Program-made: the position numbers and the translations under genes
The notes under the pieces: model-generated
Told to the model about the DNA's origin: nothing
What the model saw: only the letters and a program-made list of their open reading frames with translations
The model's database searches: none
Source of the DNA: Platerodrilus igneus
Taxonomy: Eukaryota; Arthropoda; Insecta; Coleoptera; Lycidae
DNA length: 64,000 bases
Assembly (NCBI GenBank): GCA_036346225.1
Contig: JARFIW010001469.1
Location: 14,168,001-14,232,000 of the forward strand
Direction: 5' to 3'
In this document: one piece after another, positions 22,640-36,900 of the stretch
Layout of the letters: each line of letters starts with the position of its first letter
Numbering within the stretch: the first letter of the stretch is position 1

Positions 22640-25200
22640 ACACAAACGTTGGTTCCAATAAACATAGTTTAATTGAGATGAACTGTAAACTACCCTGTAT
22701 CTATTTCTTTAATTAAACTTCAAACCGCCAAATTAATTTTCAAATTTAACAAAAATACGATAAATACTAGCCCTGAAAATAACAACTACTATCAAATAAA
22801 ATCGCTAGCCCAATAAAAATAATTCCGTTAAAAATGAACCGTATACAACACTATTTATTTATTTTAAAATTTTTTTAAACCCCCCAAATCAAATTTAAAT
22901 ATGCTAATTACCTCAAAATATTAAATTTATACAATACTTAACTTTTAATTTTAAATATAGAAATAAACAAATATAACACGTGCTATCGGAATGCGGTACC
23001 GGAAACGCTCTTGCCTCATGTATACTCGGTGCCTGATACGAGCTTCAAGTACTACATCACTAATTGCACCAAAACTCGACTTTAAGACTGTGTAAATATG
23101 CATATTCTTAAAATATGAAATATTTATATTTAAATTATTTCAAAATTTAAGAATTTTAAGCTATTTGTTTTATTCAAAACGGCCCTAGATTTTGGTTTTT
23201 AGTTTGTTATTATATTACACGCACACTACAAAAATCTTCCCGGATTTATTTGATGATTTTACGCGGTTTTTACACGATTTACGCGTTTTTTCTGTAAATT
23301 TATTAAAAACGCCTTTTAAATTATTTTGAAATTATTTTGAGGTGTTAGTTTATTAGTTTTTTTATTATCCAGAAATTTAAGTTACTTTATTTTTGAACGC
23401 GGATTTTGGTTAAAAATTAAATTAAAACGCGATTTATTTATTAATTATTGGATTTAAATCATGTTTTTTAGTTTTATTTACGCCCTATGTATTAAAATTG
23501 AATGCCACACAATATAAAATTAAACACAATAAATAACAAAGCTTCAAATAATAAAATATAAAAAAACTCTATATAAAACTTACTTGTCTGCTGCTAAGCG
23601 AATGCTCTGTAAAACACGTCCGCTCACTTCAAAGCGCTAATTAGAAAGTAGGTTATAAGACTGCAATTATTAGAATTAAGGTTATTAAAATGTAATACTT
23701 TGTATTGTATCAAGAAATAGCATAGAGCTCTGGATTTCCCACAAAGTGATGTAAGAGCAGGAATAGCATGAATACCCTCAAGAGCCCAAGATGGCCAGTC
23801 AGTCTCGAGCTTTACAACTTTAACATTGTTGGTTGTTCAAGCTACTCATCCTAGTTTTAATTAGATTAATTAGTGAAGAGTAACTTTGATTATTTTTGCT
23901 TTAAAACATTAATAAACATAACGTACCAACTTTTTGGAATCATTTCTAATCTCTGTATAAATAAATTTGATAGAATAGTTTTTTGAAAGAAATCCCTTTT
24001 AAAAAAAAGCTCCAAGAGACCCAAAACCTATCTGACGTCGTGTAGTATTTGTACTATTAAGTACAATAAAATTTTTAAAAAGTAAGTTGGCACAACTCTG
24101 GGCCATCAACTTTGAGCTGATATATTGTTTTCATTTTTTTTGGTTGCTAGCTATGGAGTTAGCGGTGCTATGTAGTGTAATGTTAGTTCTATCAAGTACA
24201 AAAGGATTAAAAGAACGAGTATTAGGGAGCTGAAATCACCTTTGGGACACACATATCTCCATTTTAGAGAGCTACTGTTACGAATACTGATACAATGTGG
24301 CACAATATTAGTACTAGAAAGGGTACAAAAAAAAATTTAAAAAGGAGAACTTAATTAAGGCCTGGGGCACTATCGAAGTCTTCAAACATTGAAATATTAC
24401 ATCATCTGAATCTGTCGGATACTTCCTAGCAACTGACCGTTCTATGAGATGTAATTCTATTAGCTGTTTGTGCAAGGAACACAATTATAAAGAGGTGTGC
24501 TCAGAAGTGCTGCAGTTGACCATAAACTTAATTACTATGTTCACCAAACAAAAAAATTAGACATTTGTAATGATAAGCTGCCGTAGTTTTAGGTTCTTAA
24601 AACAATAGTAATTTCATAGTTTTTTAGTGCTCGTTGCCAGGCGAGCTTTGCAATCCAATTATGGGCGCTAAAGTTCTGTACAAAACATTTAAAGAGATTG
24701 TGATTACGGCCAAGGTGATCTGCGAAAGTATATTCAGTTCTATTTAGAAGAGCACTTATAAAAGAAGCTGGATAATAATACATATGTGCATTATTTGCAT
24801 AATAATTTCCTGTCATTATCCTACTCGGTTCCTAAGAAAATACGTTAATTGCCTTACTGAAGAAATGTATAGGGAAAGTAATTTGGAACAATCGGGTATT
24901 CGCTAAAACTGATTTTTTTGAAAAAGGTTACGTTTTGATTTTATCGTATAGCTTTCATTTGGTTAGAAACAATCCACACAGCAGTATAAAGTACTCACTA
25001 CAAAAACGCTTTGATCTTATCCAGGTTCACAACATCACAAGTATTATTATAGTTGGGTGATTCACCTTAAACCACGCCAAGAATTTGACGTCGACCTTCA
25101 TTAAACCATCACAGTCGGTCTGAAATTTATTATACCCAAGCAGTATCACGGCTGTATTACCGGTTAGAGGAGTTCTGTGTTAAATATTTCATAACATTTA
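22640..25200. other. AT-rich region upstream of the P450 gene
   Basis: Mostly AT-rich with no supported ORF. At 24050-24480 there are weak copies of the repeat seen at 19646-20300 (GCTATGGAGTTAGCGGTGCT at 24154). It presumably contains the P450's regulatory sequence, but I see no site I would name. Confidence 0.4.
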
Positions 25201-25212
25201 ATTAAAATAAAT
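25110..25212 (+). promoter_or_regulatory. Candidate core promoter / 5' UTR of the P450 gene
   Basis: AATTTATTATACCCAAGCAGTATC lies about 70-100 bp before the ATG. TTATA could act as a weak TATA element, and the following CAGT resembles an arthropod initiator. The distance is plausible, but there is no transcript evidence. Confidence 0.25.
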
Positions 25213-25412
25213 ATGTGGCTTTTAATATTACTCATAACAGTGACTGTTGTCATTTACTTACGAATTAGAAAATCTATGAATTACTGGAAAGACCGCAATG
25301 TGCCTTTTATCAAACCTGTGCCTTTGTTGGGAAACGCATGGCCATTGATTCTTAGAAAAAAATCATTTATGGATCATATTAAGAGTTTATATAATGCATA
25401 TCCTGATAAAAG
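25213..25412 (+). CDS. CYP9: P450 exon 1 (membrane anchor and hinge)
   Basis: It starts at the ATG after AATTAAAATAAAT and encodes residues 1-66 plus two bases of codon 67. It begins MWLLILLITVTVVIYL, a single anchor helix, followed by basic residues and the proline-rich hinge needed for folding. The donor is AAAAG|GTAAGA; codon 67 (Arg) is completed by the first base of exon 2, 28.4 kb away. Confidence 0.92.
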
Positions 25413-25704
25413 GTAAGAAATATATATAAGCAAAAATATCAGAAGTCAACAAAGAAAAAGTTAACTAAGGGCTGTGGAATTAGATTTTGGACCTTTTAAA
25501 CCAGTTGTATTTTATAAAGCCAAAATGCGCTTGAAATTGAAGTGAATAATGCTAAGAACAAGAAGTTTTAGTCAAATTAGAGTAGTGTCTACAATTTTCA
25601 CATACAATCGAGACGATATGAAAAACGTTGCAACTCACTTTTACGAGTTTACAGGACAGCATTTCAAAAATGTTGTACTTTATTTATTGTTACGTTTTTA
25701 TTGT

Positions 25705-25749
<45 letters not shown>

Positions 25750-27802
25750 CCGTGGATCTCGGGTAAAATCCTCACCAACACAAATTTATATTCGAAAATT
25801 TTATTAAATTTTCAAATTCGAAAATAGAAAATTTCCAAAAATTTAAATAAGCCAAAAATTCCTTACCCGTTTTCCTCTCTTCCTCGGTTGAATTGCCAAT
25901 TTTCTGCACCTGCTTCCGGCTAGCTAATTTGGACCTCCTCTTGGGTATCTAGATTCACTCTCATATTCTCAGTCGTACACACACACTTCAATAAAACCAC
26001 AAAATACAACCAACATACAATCTTTTATTTATTACTATTTACAAATGAAATTCAATATTATCCATATTTCATCAATCACGTTACACTTCAGTAAATCTTA
26101 TTTTGTAATGTCCTGTATTTTATTTTAAAATCATCAAACACATAAAAAGTACCCGGAGTAAATGGGCCTTGAATAATACCTTCTCTAAAATTCCTTCTTT
26201 ATAATTTATTTTGTTTTTTAATCTAAGTAAACTCTGGGGTAGGGTTAGCTCATGATAACCCAGCTAATTATGCATAATGTATGCCCTTTTACTTTGAAAT
26301 ACTCTTATAAAAAAAATAAAAAAACAAAGCCATGTACTCTTCACAAAATTTTCACGTTCTGATGAAACATTAAAAAGCTTTATAGACACTTTTAAATTTC
26401 TAGTTAAACACCATAATAAAGTTATTTACACGTATTATGTTCAATACGTAAATAATCCACACTACCTTGAAAATCACTCTCATACGTCACCCAATATTCA
26501 CAGTTTATAAGAATCACAATTTCAATCGTTACCTGGAAATTTCTAGGAGATCTCTGCTTAGTGGACGTTGCTATGTATTTCTTCTATCTGTTCTGCAGGC
26601 CGTTTCTAGCTGTTACTAGACGAACTCCATCTAAGCCGATCCGCCAACGCCGCCTCCACGTTGTAATCCAATTCCAAATCCAATTTAAACATACATCTTT
26701 CTCGATTATTGACTGTGATCTACGTTACTTAACGTCCCGACACGAGTTGGTTAAAAATTATAGGTGATACCTCAATTAACATACGTAAACTCGGCACACT
26801 AACCGCGTTCTAATCAAGAGGCTACCATTATGTAATATAATTTAAATGATTTTATAATACTTACAACTCGTAATATTTTCATACGTCGTTTGGAACGATT
26901 GAAATATTAAGGCACGAAGTTAAAAGAGAAGAGAGCGAGTGCTACCTCTGGCGAATATTTATATCCTTCCAATGTAACCTCTCCTGGCCACATTTATCCG
27001 AAATCCCCTGTTAACAACAACACATTCTTACAATTTTGCACTCAACCAACATTTAATCCTGCGAATTTCTGCACGTCGTTATAATATTTTTAGAAAACTA
27101 CGCTACACTATGCTTGTATATATCTCGCGTTCAACTAACTATATCGACCAATCGTATATTTACTGACGTCCTACAAGTCTCTCCTATACTATCGTTGTCC
27201 CATGCTCATGCGTTTTCTACGTCTCTTTCTAACCTTGCTTGAGTGGTAGAAAATCAATATTCCAGTCTATATGCTATTTAAACCCACGTGTACTTCCTAC
27301 ATGATTTAAATAAACCCTCGTTAATTTTTACTACGAACGCATGCGACCGTTTACAATATACGCAGAATCTTCATGTTTATCTACACAAGTAATTAGAACT
27401 TGACATTTCCAAACCACGCAGGCGTTCAATCGTAACGAACGTTTTAAATACATTTCTAAGAGTTGTATTTCGGCGTATTTCTACCCCACCGATATATTTG
27501 TTTGTTAGCAACGCTTTTCACCTTGGTATTATTGGGGTTTTACACGCTTTTATGCATTTATACGTCAATAATCGTTTAATTAAATTTAATTAAATTAATA
27601 AATTACTGGCATTGGCTTCTACCATTTATTTTTTTGCAAACCTACTTAAATTTCATTAATTATTTGTAAAATTTCGTTAATACTTGATACTTAAAAATGA
27701 ATTAATTAATATAAATTTCGCACGTAAATTTTGATTGCTCCTTTATACAGGGTGTTTTGAAATTGCTTTGTTTAAATTTACTTTTAACCCTTTAAAACCA
27801 CT

Positions 27803-27843
<41 letters not shown>

Positions 27844-29641
27844 CTGTGAAATGTACAAAAAACCTCTCCATTAATCTTAAACTAAGGTTTTCAAATCGAG
27901 CCCCACAGATTGGGCGTCAAGAATGCTGTGAAACCTCCTAAATTAACTGGTCCGTTGACTTTCTTCTGTTAATCGTATCTTTATTCTTTTCCGCCTCGGC
28001 TGCTCACCTAGTTAAAACTTTCATCCTCAATCATAAAAAAAAACAAACACATTCCTATCACAAACACCAACGTTAACTCTATTTACATCAATATTCACAA
28101 TACATTAAAATTTCAAAATTAAAATTCAGCATAAATTTCAGTATCAGAAAATTTCAAGATTAAATTCGTTATCATTTTAATGTGCATCCAGAATTAAAGT
28201 CCTTGTAGGATACCTACTAATTAATATAACAATATATGCAGACCTGAGTCTGAGTACAAAGGAGCATCTCCCACCCCTTTACGTTAATTAACCAGGTTCG
28301 TCTAATTGAGCTCAAAGACATACCCAAATTCCGGAACTCATCTGTGTATATCTGTATCTTGTTTTGTGGATCCAGTCACGTCCACGAACCACTTAATCAT
28401 TTAACACCCCGAAAAATAGCAAAGAAATTCATAATTCTTTCACGCATATACGCCAAAACTGCCTACTTTTGTGTATTCATTTGTCGTTGCAAATTTGAAT
28501 AATTGGTACAGTACTGCAATTATAACTAGACTTTATTACCTTGCATCTTCTTTTCTAAGTGCACTAAAGTTACATTTCATTGGAGCACGTAAAGAACAAA
28601 CTGTTTTAAATCACCAAAATATTCGAGCAAACTGTTTAAAATTATTTAATCAAAACCGGAAAACTAAAAGCAACTGTTTAAACGCGTTGAATCAAGTCGA
28701 AGATCTAAGAGAGCTTGTTCATATTCCCTGGGTATATATAGAGGTTAGCCTGTCTGTCGGTCGAGTCTCCAAAACGCAGCCCGGCATGCGATTTTTACGA
28801 ATTTTGCACTCGCCCCAGTTAAATCTCAGAAATTTCGACACGGCTCGCAACTTCTGGAAATAACTAATTGAATTTTATACAGAAATGTTATTTTTTCCTC
28901 TCAAATTTTGCCTTTTACTTTCAACCAATCGCAACCCTATGACGTTGCTCTACTCACGCCTTTTACTATATGTGCCTCAGTCTTGTACATATTATCTGTC
29001 TCTATCTACCCTGTTCTTATTAGTGCAAATTGATATTCCTTATTATCGATTATTTCAGTCCATGTGGACTATCTGGGTTAAATAACCCCGTATCGCGCCT
29101 TCCCGTGAATATTAAGCCACGGTTTCTCCAAGATTCTTTGTAACCATTAATTATCTGCAACATTTACGCAGAATGAGCCTTTTTTAAAAATACGCAGGTG
29201 TTTAAACATCCTACTTCTAACTAACTCCTCTACGATTTGCATTTTATTGGGTTTTTACAAGTTTTTATAGATATTATATGTTACTAACGGTTCAATTAAC
29301 TTCAATTAAAATTAATACCTTTTAAATTTTAGTGAATCCTAACTAAATATTAATTATTATCTGTACGTTTTGTTTAATACCGTTTACTTAAAATAGAGTT
29401 AATTAATATAAATTTTGCACGTAATTTCTCTTTGTTTCTTTACGTAGAGCTTTTTAATACTGCTTCTTTTGATATAAAGCGTCTTGTACATGATTTAAAT
29501 CTCTTATTTTTAATGAAACGAATGAATTTTTATTCTCCACGGTTTTTTAATAAAGCGTATTATCTAATAAAATTCCTTATACACGGTGATTAAAATTATT
29601 TGATGTGATTATTTAATTTTCTACCCTGGTCTAAATATGAG

Positions 29642-29685
<44 letters not shown>

Positions 29686-32600
29686 CTCAAATTTAGACCA
29701 GGGTAGAAAATTAATTAATGACATCAAATAATTTTAATCTCCCTGTATAAAGAAACAAATAGAAATTACGTGCGAAATTTATATTAATTAATTCAATTTT
29801 TAATTAACGGGTATTAAACAAAGTGTACAGATAATAATTAATATTTAATTAGTATTCGCTAAAAATTAAAGGGTAGAAGTCAATGCCATTCATTATTATT
29901 TTAATTAGAGTTAATTGAACCATTAGTAATATATAATATGCATAAAAGCTTTTAAAAACCCAATAATACCAAATATGAGACGCGTTGCTAGCATACAAAT
30001 ATATCAAGAGGGTTAAAACACGTGGAATATCCAAATCGTAGAAGTATTACGATTGAACACCTGCGTATTTTTAAATATCACGCTCTGTTTAATTTGTTTG
30101 GATAAACATGAAAATTCTGCGTATATTGCAAACGGTCGGATAAACCGTAGCTTATATTAACGAGAAAGGCTAGATGAGGGGTTATTTAACTCAAATAGGA
30201 ATCCACGTGGATTCAAATAGCCGATAGTAAAGAATATCGATTTGTACCACTAAGACCAGATTAGAAAAAGACGAATAAAATGCGCAAAGCAGAGACACGG
30301 GTAATAGAAGGCGTGATTTGAGCAACGTCACTGGGTTTGCGATTGGTTGAAATAAGTTGCAGATATGAGAGGTGAAAACAACAATTTCTATAGAAAATTA
30401 ATTAGTTGTTCGCAGACGCGTTGCGAGGCGTGTGAAAAATTTTTAGATTTTCAACTGGCGCGAGTGCAAATTTAGTAGAATCGCTGTGCCGGACTGTCGA
30501 AAACGGAAAACAGAATGCGAAATTTTAAAAATTTTCCGTTGCGGGACAAATTCGACGTGCAAGCGGGTCATTATATAAACCCGTGTTTATAGGAGTTTCG
30601 CTCTCTTATATTTTTGATTTTATTCGATACTTTAAACAGTTTTGCTCTTTATTTTTTGATACTTTAAGTAGAATACGTGGTGATGACGTGCTACAATAAA
30701 AGTTATTAGTGCACTTAGAGAAGATACAAGGTAATAAAGTCTAGTTATATTTGCGAGTATTACTGTGCCAATTATCCAAATTAGTAACGATAAATGAATA
30801 AACAAAAGTAGGTAGTTTTGGGTATAGCGTGAAAGAATTATGAATTTCTTTGCTATTTTTCGGGAGTGAGTAATCAAGTGTTATTCGTAAACGTGACTGG
30901 ATCCACAAAACAAGATTTAGATACACATAGATTTGTTCCTGAGAAGCCCTGAAACAATTTAGATGAATGGTGGTGTAGAAAAATTTTAAAAGCGGTCAGA
31001 ATCTGAAGCCGTAAACATAAACCAGCTGGAATGGTAGGATGAGCAAGTCCGATGTACACTGAAGCCACGAGTGCAGTAACCTTCAGGTGAATTATGCATT
31101 TTGTTGGATCTTAGATGTTTTGCTGTGTGTTGAATATCTTTATAATTTGTTTGATAAAAAATGGACAGTAGTAAATTTGTATAAACAACAAATTTTTAGT
31201 TTTAAGGTAAAATTTTCTTGTATAAGTAGAAAGGAGTATTTATCAGGTTTATGTTTTGGATTATGATGAAAATTTGGGTCTGTCATTGAGCTAAATTAGA
31301 CTAACCTATTTAATTAACGTAAAGGGTGGAGATGCTCCTTTTATTCAGACTCAGGTCTGCAAATATTGTTTATTTAATTAGTATGCATCCTACAAGGACT
31401 CTAATTCTGGATGCAAATTAAAATGATGACAAATTTTAACTTGAAATTTTAAGATGCTGAAATTTATGCTACAATTTAATTTTGAAATTTTAATGTATTA
31501 TGAATATTGATGTAAATAGAGTTAACGTTGATGTTTTGGTAGGAATGTGTTTGTTTTTATGAATGAGGATGAAAGTTTTAACTAGGTGAGCAGCCGAGGC
31601 GGAGAGAGTAAAGAGGCAATTCAATGGACAAGAGAATCAAAGCAAATCTAGGCGCCCAATTCGAGAGGCTCGAATGTTTTTTTTACTCTGGTGAATTTTT
31701 TTGTAGGTTTCACAGCAATTTTATGACGGCCCAACGCTTGGGCTCGATTCGAAAACCGTAGTACCCGAATAATGGTGACGTTCACAGCATCTCTTGACGC
31801 CCAATCTGTGGGGCTTGAATGTTTTTTTAGAAACGACCAGTTCCCGTGACCAAAGGGGCATTTCACAGCAATATATATATATATATATTGCCGTGGATCT
31901 CGGGTAAAATCCTCACCAACAAAAATTTATATTCGAAAATTTTATTAAATTTTCAAATTCGAAAATAGAAAAATTTCCAAAAATTTAAATAAGCCAAAAA
32001 AAATTCCTTACCCGTTTTCCTCTCTTCCTCGGTTGAATTGCCAATTTTCTGCACCTGCTTCCGGCTAGCTAATTTGGACCTCCTCTTGGGTATCTAGATT
32101 CACTCTCATATTCTCAGTCGTACACACACACTTCAATAAAACCACAAAATACAACCAACATACAATCTTTTATTTATTACTATTTACAAATGAAATTCAA
32201 TATTATCCATATTTCATCAATCACGTTACACTTCAGTAAATCTTATTTTGTAATGTCCTGTATTTTATTTTAAAATCATCAAACACATAAAAAGTACCCG
32301 GAGTAAATGGGCCTTGAATAATACCTTCTCTAAAATTCCTTCTTTATAATTTATTTTGTTTTTTAATCTAAGTAAACTCTGGGGTAGGGTTAGCTCATGA
32401 TAACCCAGCTAATTATGCATAATGTATGCCCTTTTACTTTGAAATACTCTTATAAAAAAAATAAAAAAACAAAGCCATGTACTCTTCACAAAATTTTCAC
32501 GTTCTGATGAAACATTAAAAAGCTTTATAGACACTTTTAAATTTCTAGTTAAACACCATAATAAAGTTATTTACACGTATTATGTTCAATACGTAAATAA

Positions 32601-33946
32601 TCCACACTACCTTGAAAATCACTCTCATACGTCACCCAATATTCACAGTTTATAAGAATCACAATTTCAATCGTTACCTGGAAATTTCTAGGAGATCTCT
32701 GCTTAGTGGACGTTGCTATGTATTTCTTCTATCTGTTCTGCAGGCCGTTTCTAGCTGTTACTAGACGAACTCCATCTAAGCCGATCCGCCAACGCCGCCT
32801 CCACGTTGTAATCCAATTCCAAATCCAATTTAAACATACATCTTTCTCGATTATTGACTGTGATCTACGTTACTTAACGTCCCGACACGAGTTGGTTAAA
32901 AATTATAGGTGATACCTCAATTAACATACGTAAACTCGGCACACTAACCGCGTTCTAATCAAGAGGCTACCATTATGTAATATAATTTAAATGATTTTAT
33001 AATACTTACAACTCGTAATATTTTCATACGTCGTTTGGAACGATTGAAATATTAAGGCACGAAGTTAAAAGAGAAGAGAGCGAGTGCTACCTCTGGCGAA
33101 TATTTATATCCTTCCAATGTAACCTCTCCTGGCCACATTTATCCGAAATCCCCTGTTAACAACAACACATTCTTACAATTTTGCACTCAACCAACATTTA
33201 ATCCTGCGAATTTCTGCACGTCGTTATAATATTTTTAGAAAACTACGCTACACTATGCTTGTATATATCTCGCGTTCAACTAACTATATCGACCAATCGT
33301 ATATTTACTGACGTCCTACAAGTCTCTCCTATACTATCGTTGTCCCATGCTCATGCGTTTTCTACGTCTCTTTCTAACCTTGCTTGAGTGGTAGAAAATC
33401 AATATTCCAGTCTATATGCTATTTAAACCCACGTGTACTTCCTACATGATTTAAATAAACCCTCGTTAATTTTTACTACGAACGCATGCGACCGTTTACA
33501 ATATACGCAGAATCTTCATGTTTATCTACACAAGTAATTAGAACTTGACATTTCCAAACCACGCAGGCGTTCAATCGTAACGAACGTTTTAAATACATTT
33601 CTAAGAGTTGTATTTCGGCGTATTTCTACCCCACCGATATATTTGTTTGTTAGCAACGCTTTTCACCTTGGTATTATTGGGGTTTTACACGCTTTTATGC
33701 ATTTATACGTCAATAATCGTTTAATTAAATTTAATTAAATTAATAAATTACTGGCATTGGCTTCTACCATTTATTTTTTTGCAAACCTACTTAAATTTCA
33801 TTAATTATTTGTAAAATTTCGTTAATACTTGATACTTAAAAATGAATTAATTAATATAAATTTCGCACGTAAATTTTGATTGCTCCTTTATACAGGGTGT
33901 TTTGAAATTGCTTTGTTTAAATTTACTTTAACCCTTTAAAACCACT

Positions 33947-33993
<47 letters not shown>

Positions 33994-36900
33994 CTGTGAA
34001 ATGTACAAAAAACCTCTCCATTAATCTTAAACTAAGGTTTTCAAATCGAGCCCCACAGATTGGGCGTCAAGAATGCTGTGAAACCTCCTAAATTAACTGG
34101 TCCGTTGACTTTCTTCTGTTAATCGTATCTTTATTCTTTTCCGCCTCGGCTGCTCACCTAGTTAAAACTTTCATCCTCAATCATAAAAAAAAACAAACAC
34201 ATTCCTATCACAAACACCAACGTTAACTCTATTTACATCAATATTCACAATACATTAAAATTTCAAAATTAAAATTCAGCATAAATTTCAGTATCAGAAA
34301 ATTTCAAGATTAAATTCGTTATCATTTTAATGTGCATCCAGAATTAAAGTCCTTGTAGGATACCTACTAATTAATATAACAATATATGCAGACCTGAGTC
34401 TGAGTACAAAGGGAGCATCTCCCACCCCTTTACGTTAATTAACCAGGTTCGTCTAATTGAGCTCAAAGACATACCCAAATTTTCATCATAATCAAGAACA
34501 TAAATACTAAATACCCCTTTCTACTTAAACAAGAAAATGTCACCTTAAAATTAAAAATTTGTTGTTAGTACAAATTCACTACTGTCCATTTTAAGTAAAC
34601 AAATTATGAAGTTATTCAACACACACCAAAACATCAAAAATCGAACCATAAAGCATAAGTTACCTGAAGGTTAATGCACTCGTGGCTCCAATGTACATCG
34701 TCCTCTGTTAATCACACCATTCCAACTGGGTTATGTTTAGGTCCTCGGATTACTGGTCGCCTTTAAAATTTTCTACACCACCATTCATCTAAAATTGTTT
34801 CAGTGCTTTTCCGGAACTCATCTGTGTATATCTGTATCTTGTTTTGTGGATCCAGTCACGTCCACGAACCACTTAATCATTTAACACCCCCGAAAAATAG
34901 CAAAGAAATTCATAATTCTTTCACGCTATACGCCAAAACTGCCTACTTTTGTGTATTCATTTGTCGTTGCAAATTTGAATAATTGGTACAGTACTCGCAA
35001 TTATAACTAGACTTTATTACCTTGCATCTTCTTTTCTAAGTGCACTAAATTACTTTCATTGGAGCACGTAAAGAACAAACTGTTTTAAATCACCAAAATA
35101 TACGAGCAAACTGTTTAAATTATTCAATCAAAATCGGAAAACCAAGAGAGCTCAACTCATATTAACACGGGTATATATAATCGCTTGCCAGTGCGTCGCT
35201 TTTGTCCCCAAAACGGACAGTTTCTAGAATTTCGTCATTCTATGTTCCCTTTTCGATCGCTCGGCACAGCTTCCACAAAATTTGCACACGTCCAAGTTTA
35301 AAATCTATGAAATTTCGACACGGCTCGCAACGTCTGAGAATAACTAATTAATTTTTATACAGAAATGTTATTTTTACCTCTCATGTTTGCCTCTTATTTT
35401 CAACCAATTGCAACCCAGTGACGGTGCTCAAATCACGCCTTTTACTATATGTGTCTCTGTCTTGCGCATATTATCCGTCTCTATCTACCCTGTTCTGAGT
35501 GGTACTAATCGATATTCTTTAGTATCGGTTATTTTCAATCCACGTGGACTGTGAAACAACCCACCTTATTAGCATTTCCCGTAAATATTAAGCGACGGTT
35601 TCTCCAACATTCTCTGTAACCATTTGTTATCTGCAAAATTTACTCAGAACGAGACTTTTAAAAATACGCAGGTGTTCAATCGTCCTACTTCTAACTAACA
35701 CTTCTACGATTTGAATATTATTGGGTTTTTACAAGCTTTTATGCATATTATATGTTACTAATGGTTCAATTAACTCCAATTAAAATAATACCCTTTAATT
35801 TTTAGTGAATCCTAATCAAATATTAATTATTATTTGTACATTTTGTTTAATACCGGTTACTTAAACTTGAATCAATTAATATAAATTTTGCACGCAATTT
35901 CCATTTGTTTCTTTACTCGGAATAATTAAATTACACGTTGAGCATTTTAATACTGCTTCTTTTTATAGCAAGCGTCTTGTAAATGATTTAAATCTCTTAT
36001 TTTTAATGAAACGAATGAATTTTTATTCTCCACGGTTTTTTAATAAAGCGTATTATCTAATAAAATTCCTTATACACGGTGATTAAAATTATTTGATGTA
36101 ATTAATTAATTTTATACCCTGGTCTAAATATGAGTAATATATACTATATTGAATGTTTTTAATGGGTTTGAAGTCAGCTGGTAAAAAGAAAACTCTTTTA
36201 TAATGCCTAAATTTTCAGATGTACTTAATCCTTGATCACAAGCTTCTAAAAATGTTACAAACAACTAGGCTAAATTATAGAAATATTAAATGCGACTTAC
36301 AAGATGAGTTGTTTTAAAAATTAACATCGAAATTAAGTATTAAACATAACTTTTTTAGTTTTTTACTTTTAAATGTAGGAAGAATATATAATTTGTATAA
36401 GAAGAAATGTAAAAAAAAAATTAAAAGTTATGTCAGATTTTGAAATATTTCAAATTTTCTTTTCTAACAGGATACCTGATACCTTTATTTAATGTATATG
36501 TTATGCTGTATGTGATAGTTGTTGTTTGTATGTATGTGTGTGTGTGTGTATGTGTATGCGCATGCGATAGGTTGTGTGATGTGTATGTATTTATAACGTT
36601 AAACATATTAACAAATATTACATTAGGTATGTAGCTATGTTTTAAAATTAAGTAAATATGTGTAAATCTAGCTCAAACCACTAATATTAGTTTTTTTATT
36701 TATACTACCTTTTGCACTAAAAATGTGATACATTTCAAGAAATAGTCTTTTTTGTTTATCTTTCTCTAATTCTAAAGTTTTTGGATTTTTGAAATTTATT
36801 CTATGATCTAAATTAGTTGAATGACTCGATAAAGCACAGGAATTTGGTTTAACTTTTATGTCACTTCTGTGTTGAATTATAAGTTGATTTAGGGATTGAC

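Noticed and set aside
26561..26767. 68-aa ORF found identically at 32706-32912
   Set aside because: Identity reflects duplication of the whole type IV block, not coding constraint; the protein resembles nothing.
28471..28863. 130-codon ORF on the + strand
   Set aside because: Lies across an LTR-like block that is non-coding in its other copies; at 34960-35340 the equivalent frame is not maintained.
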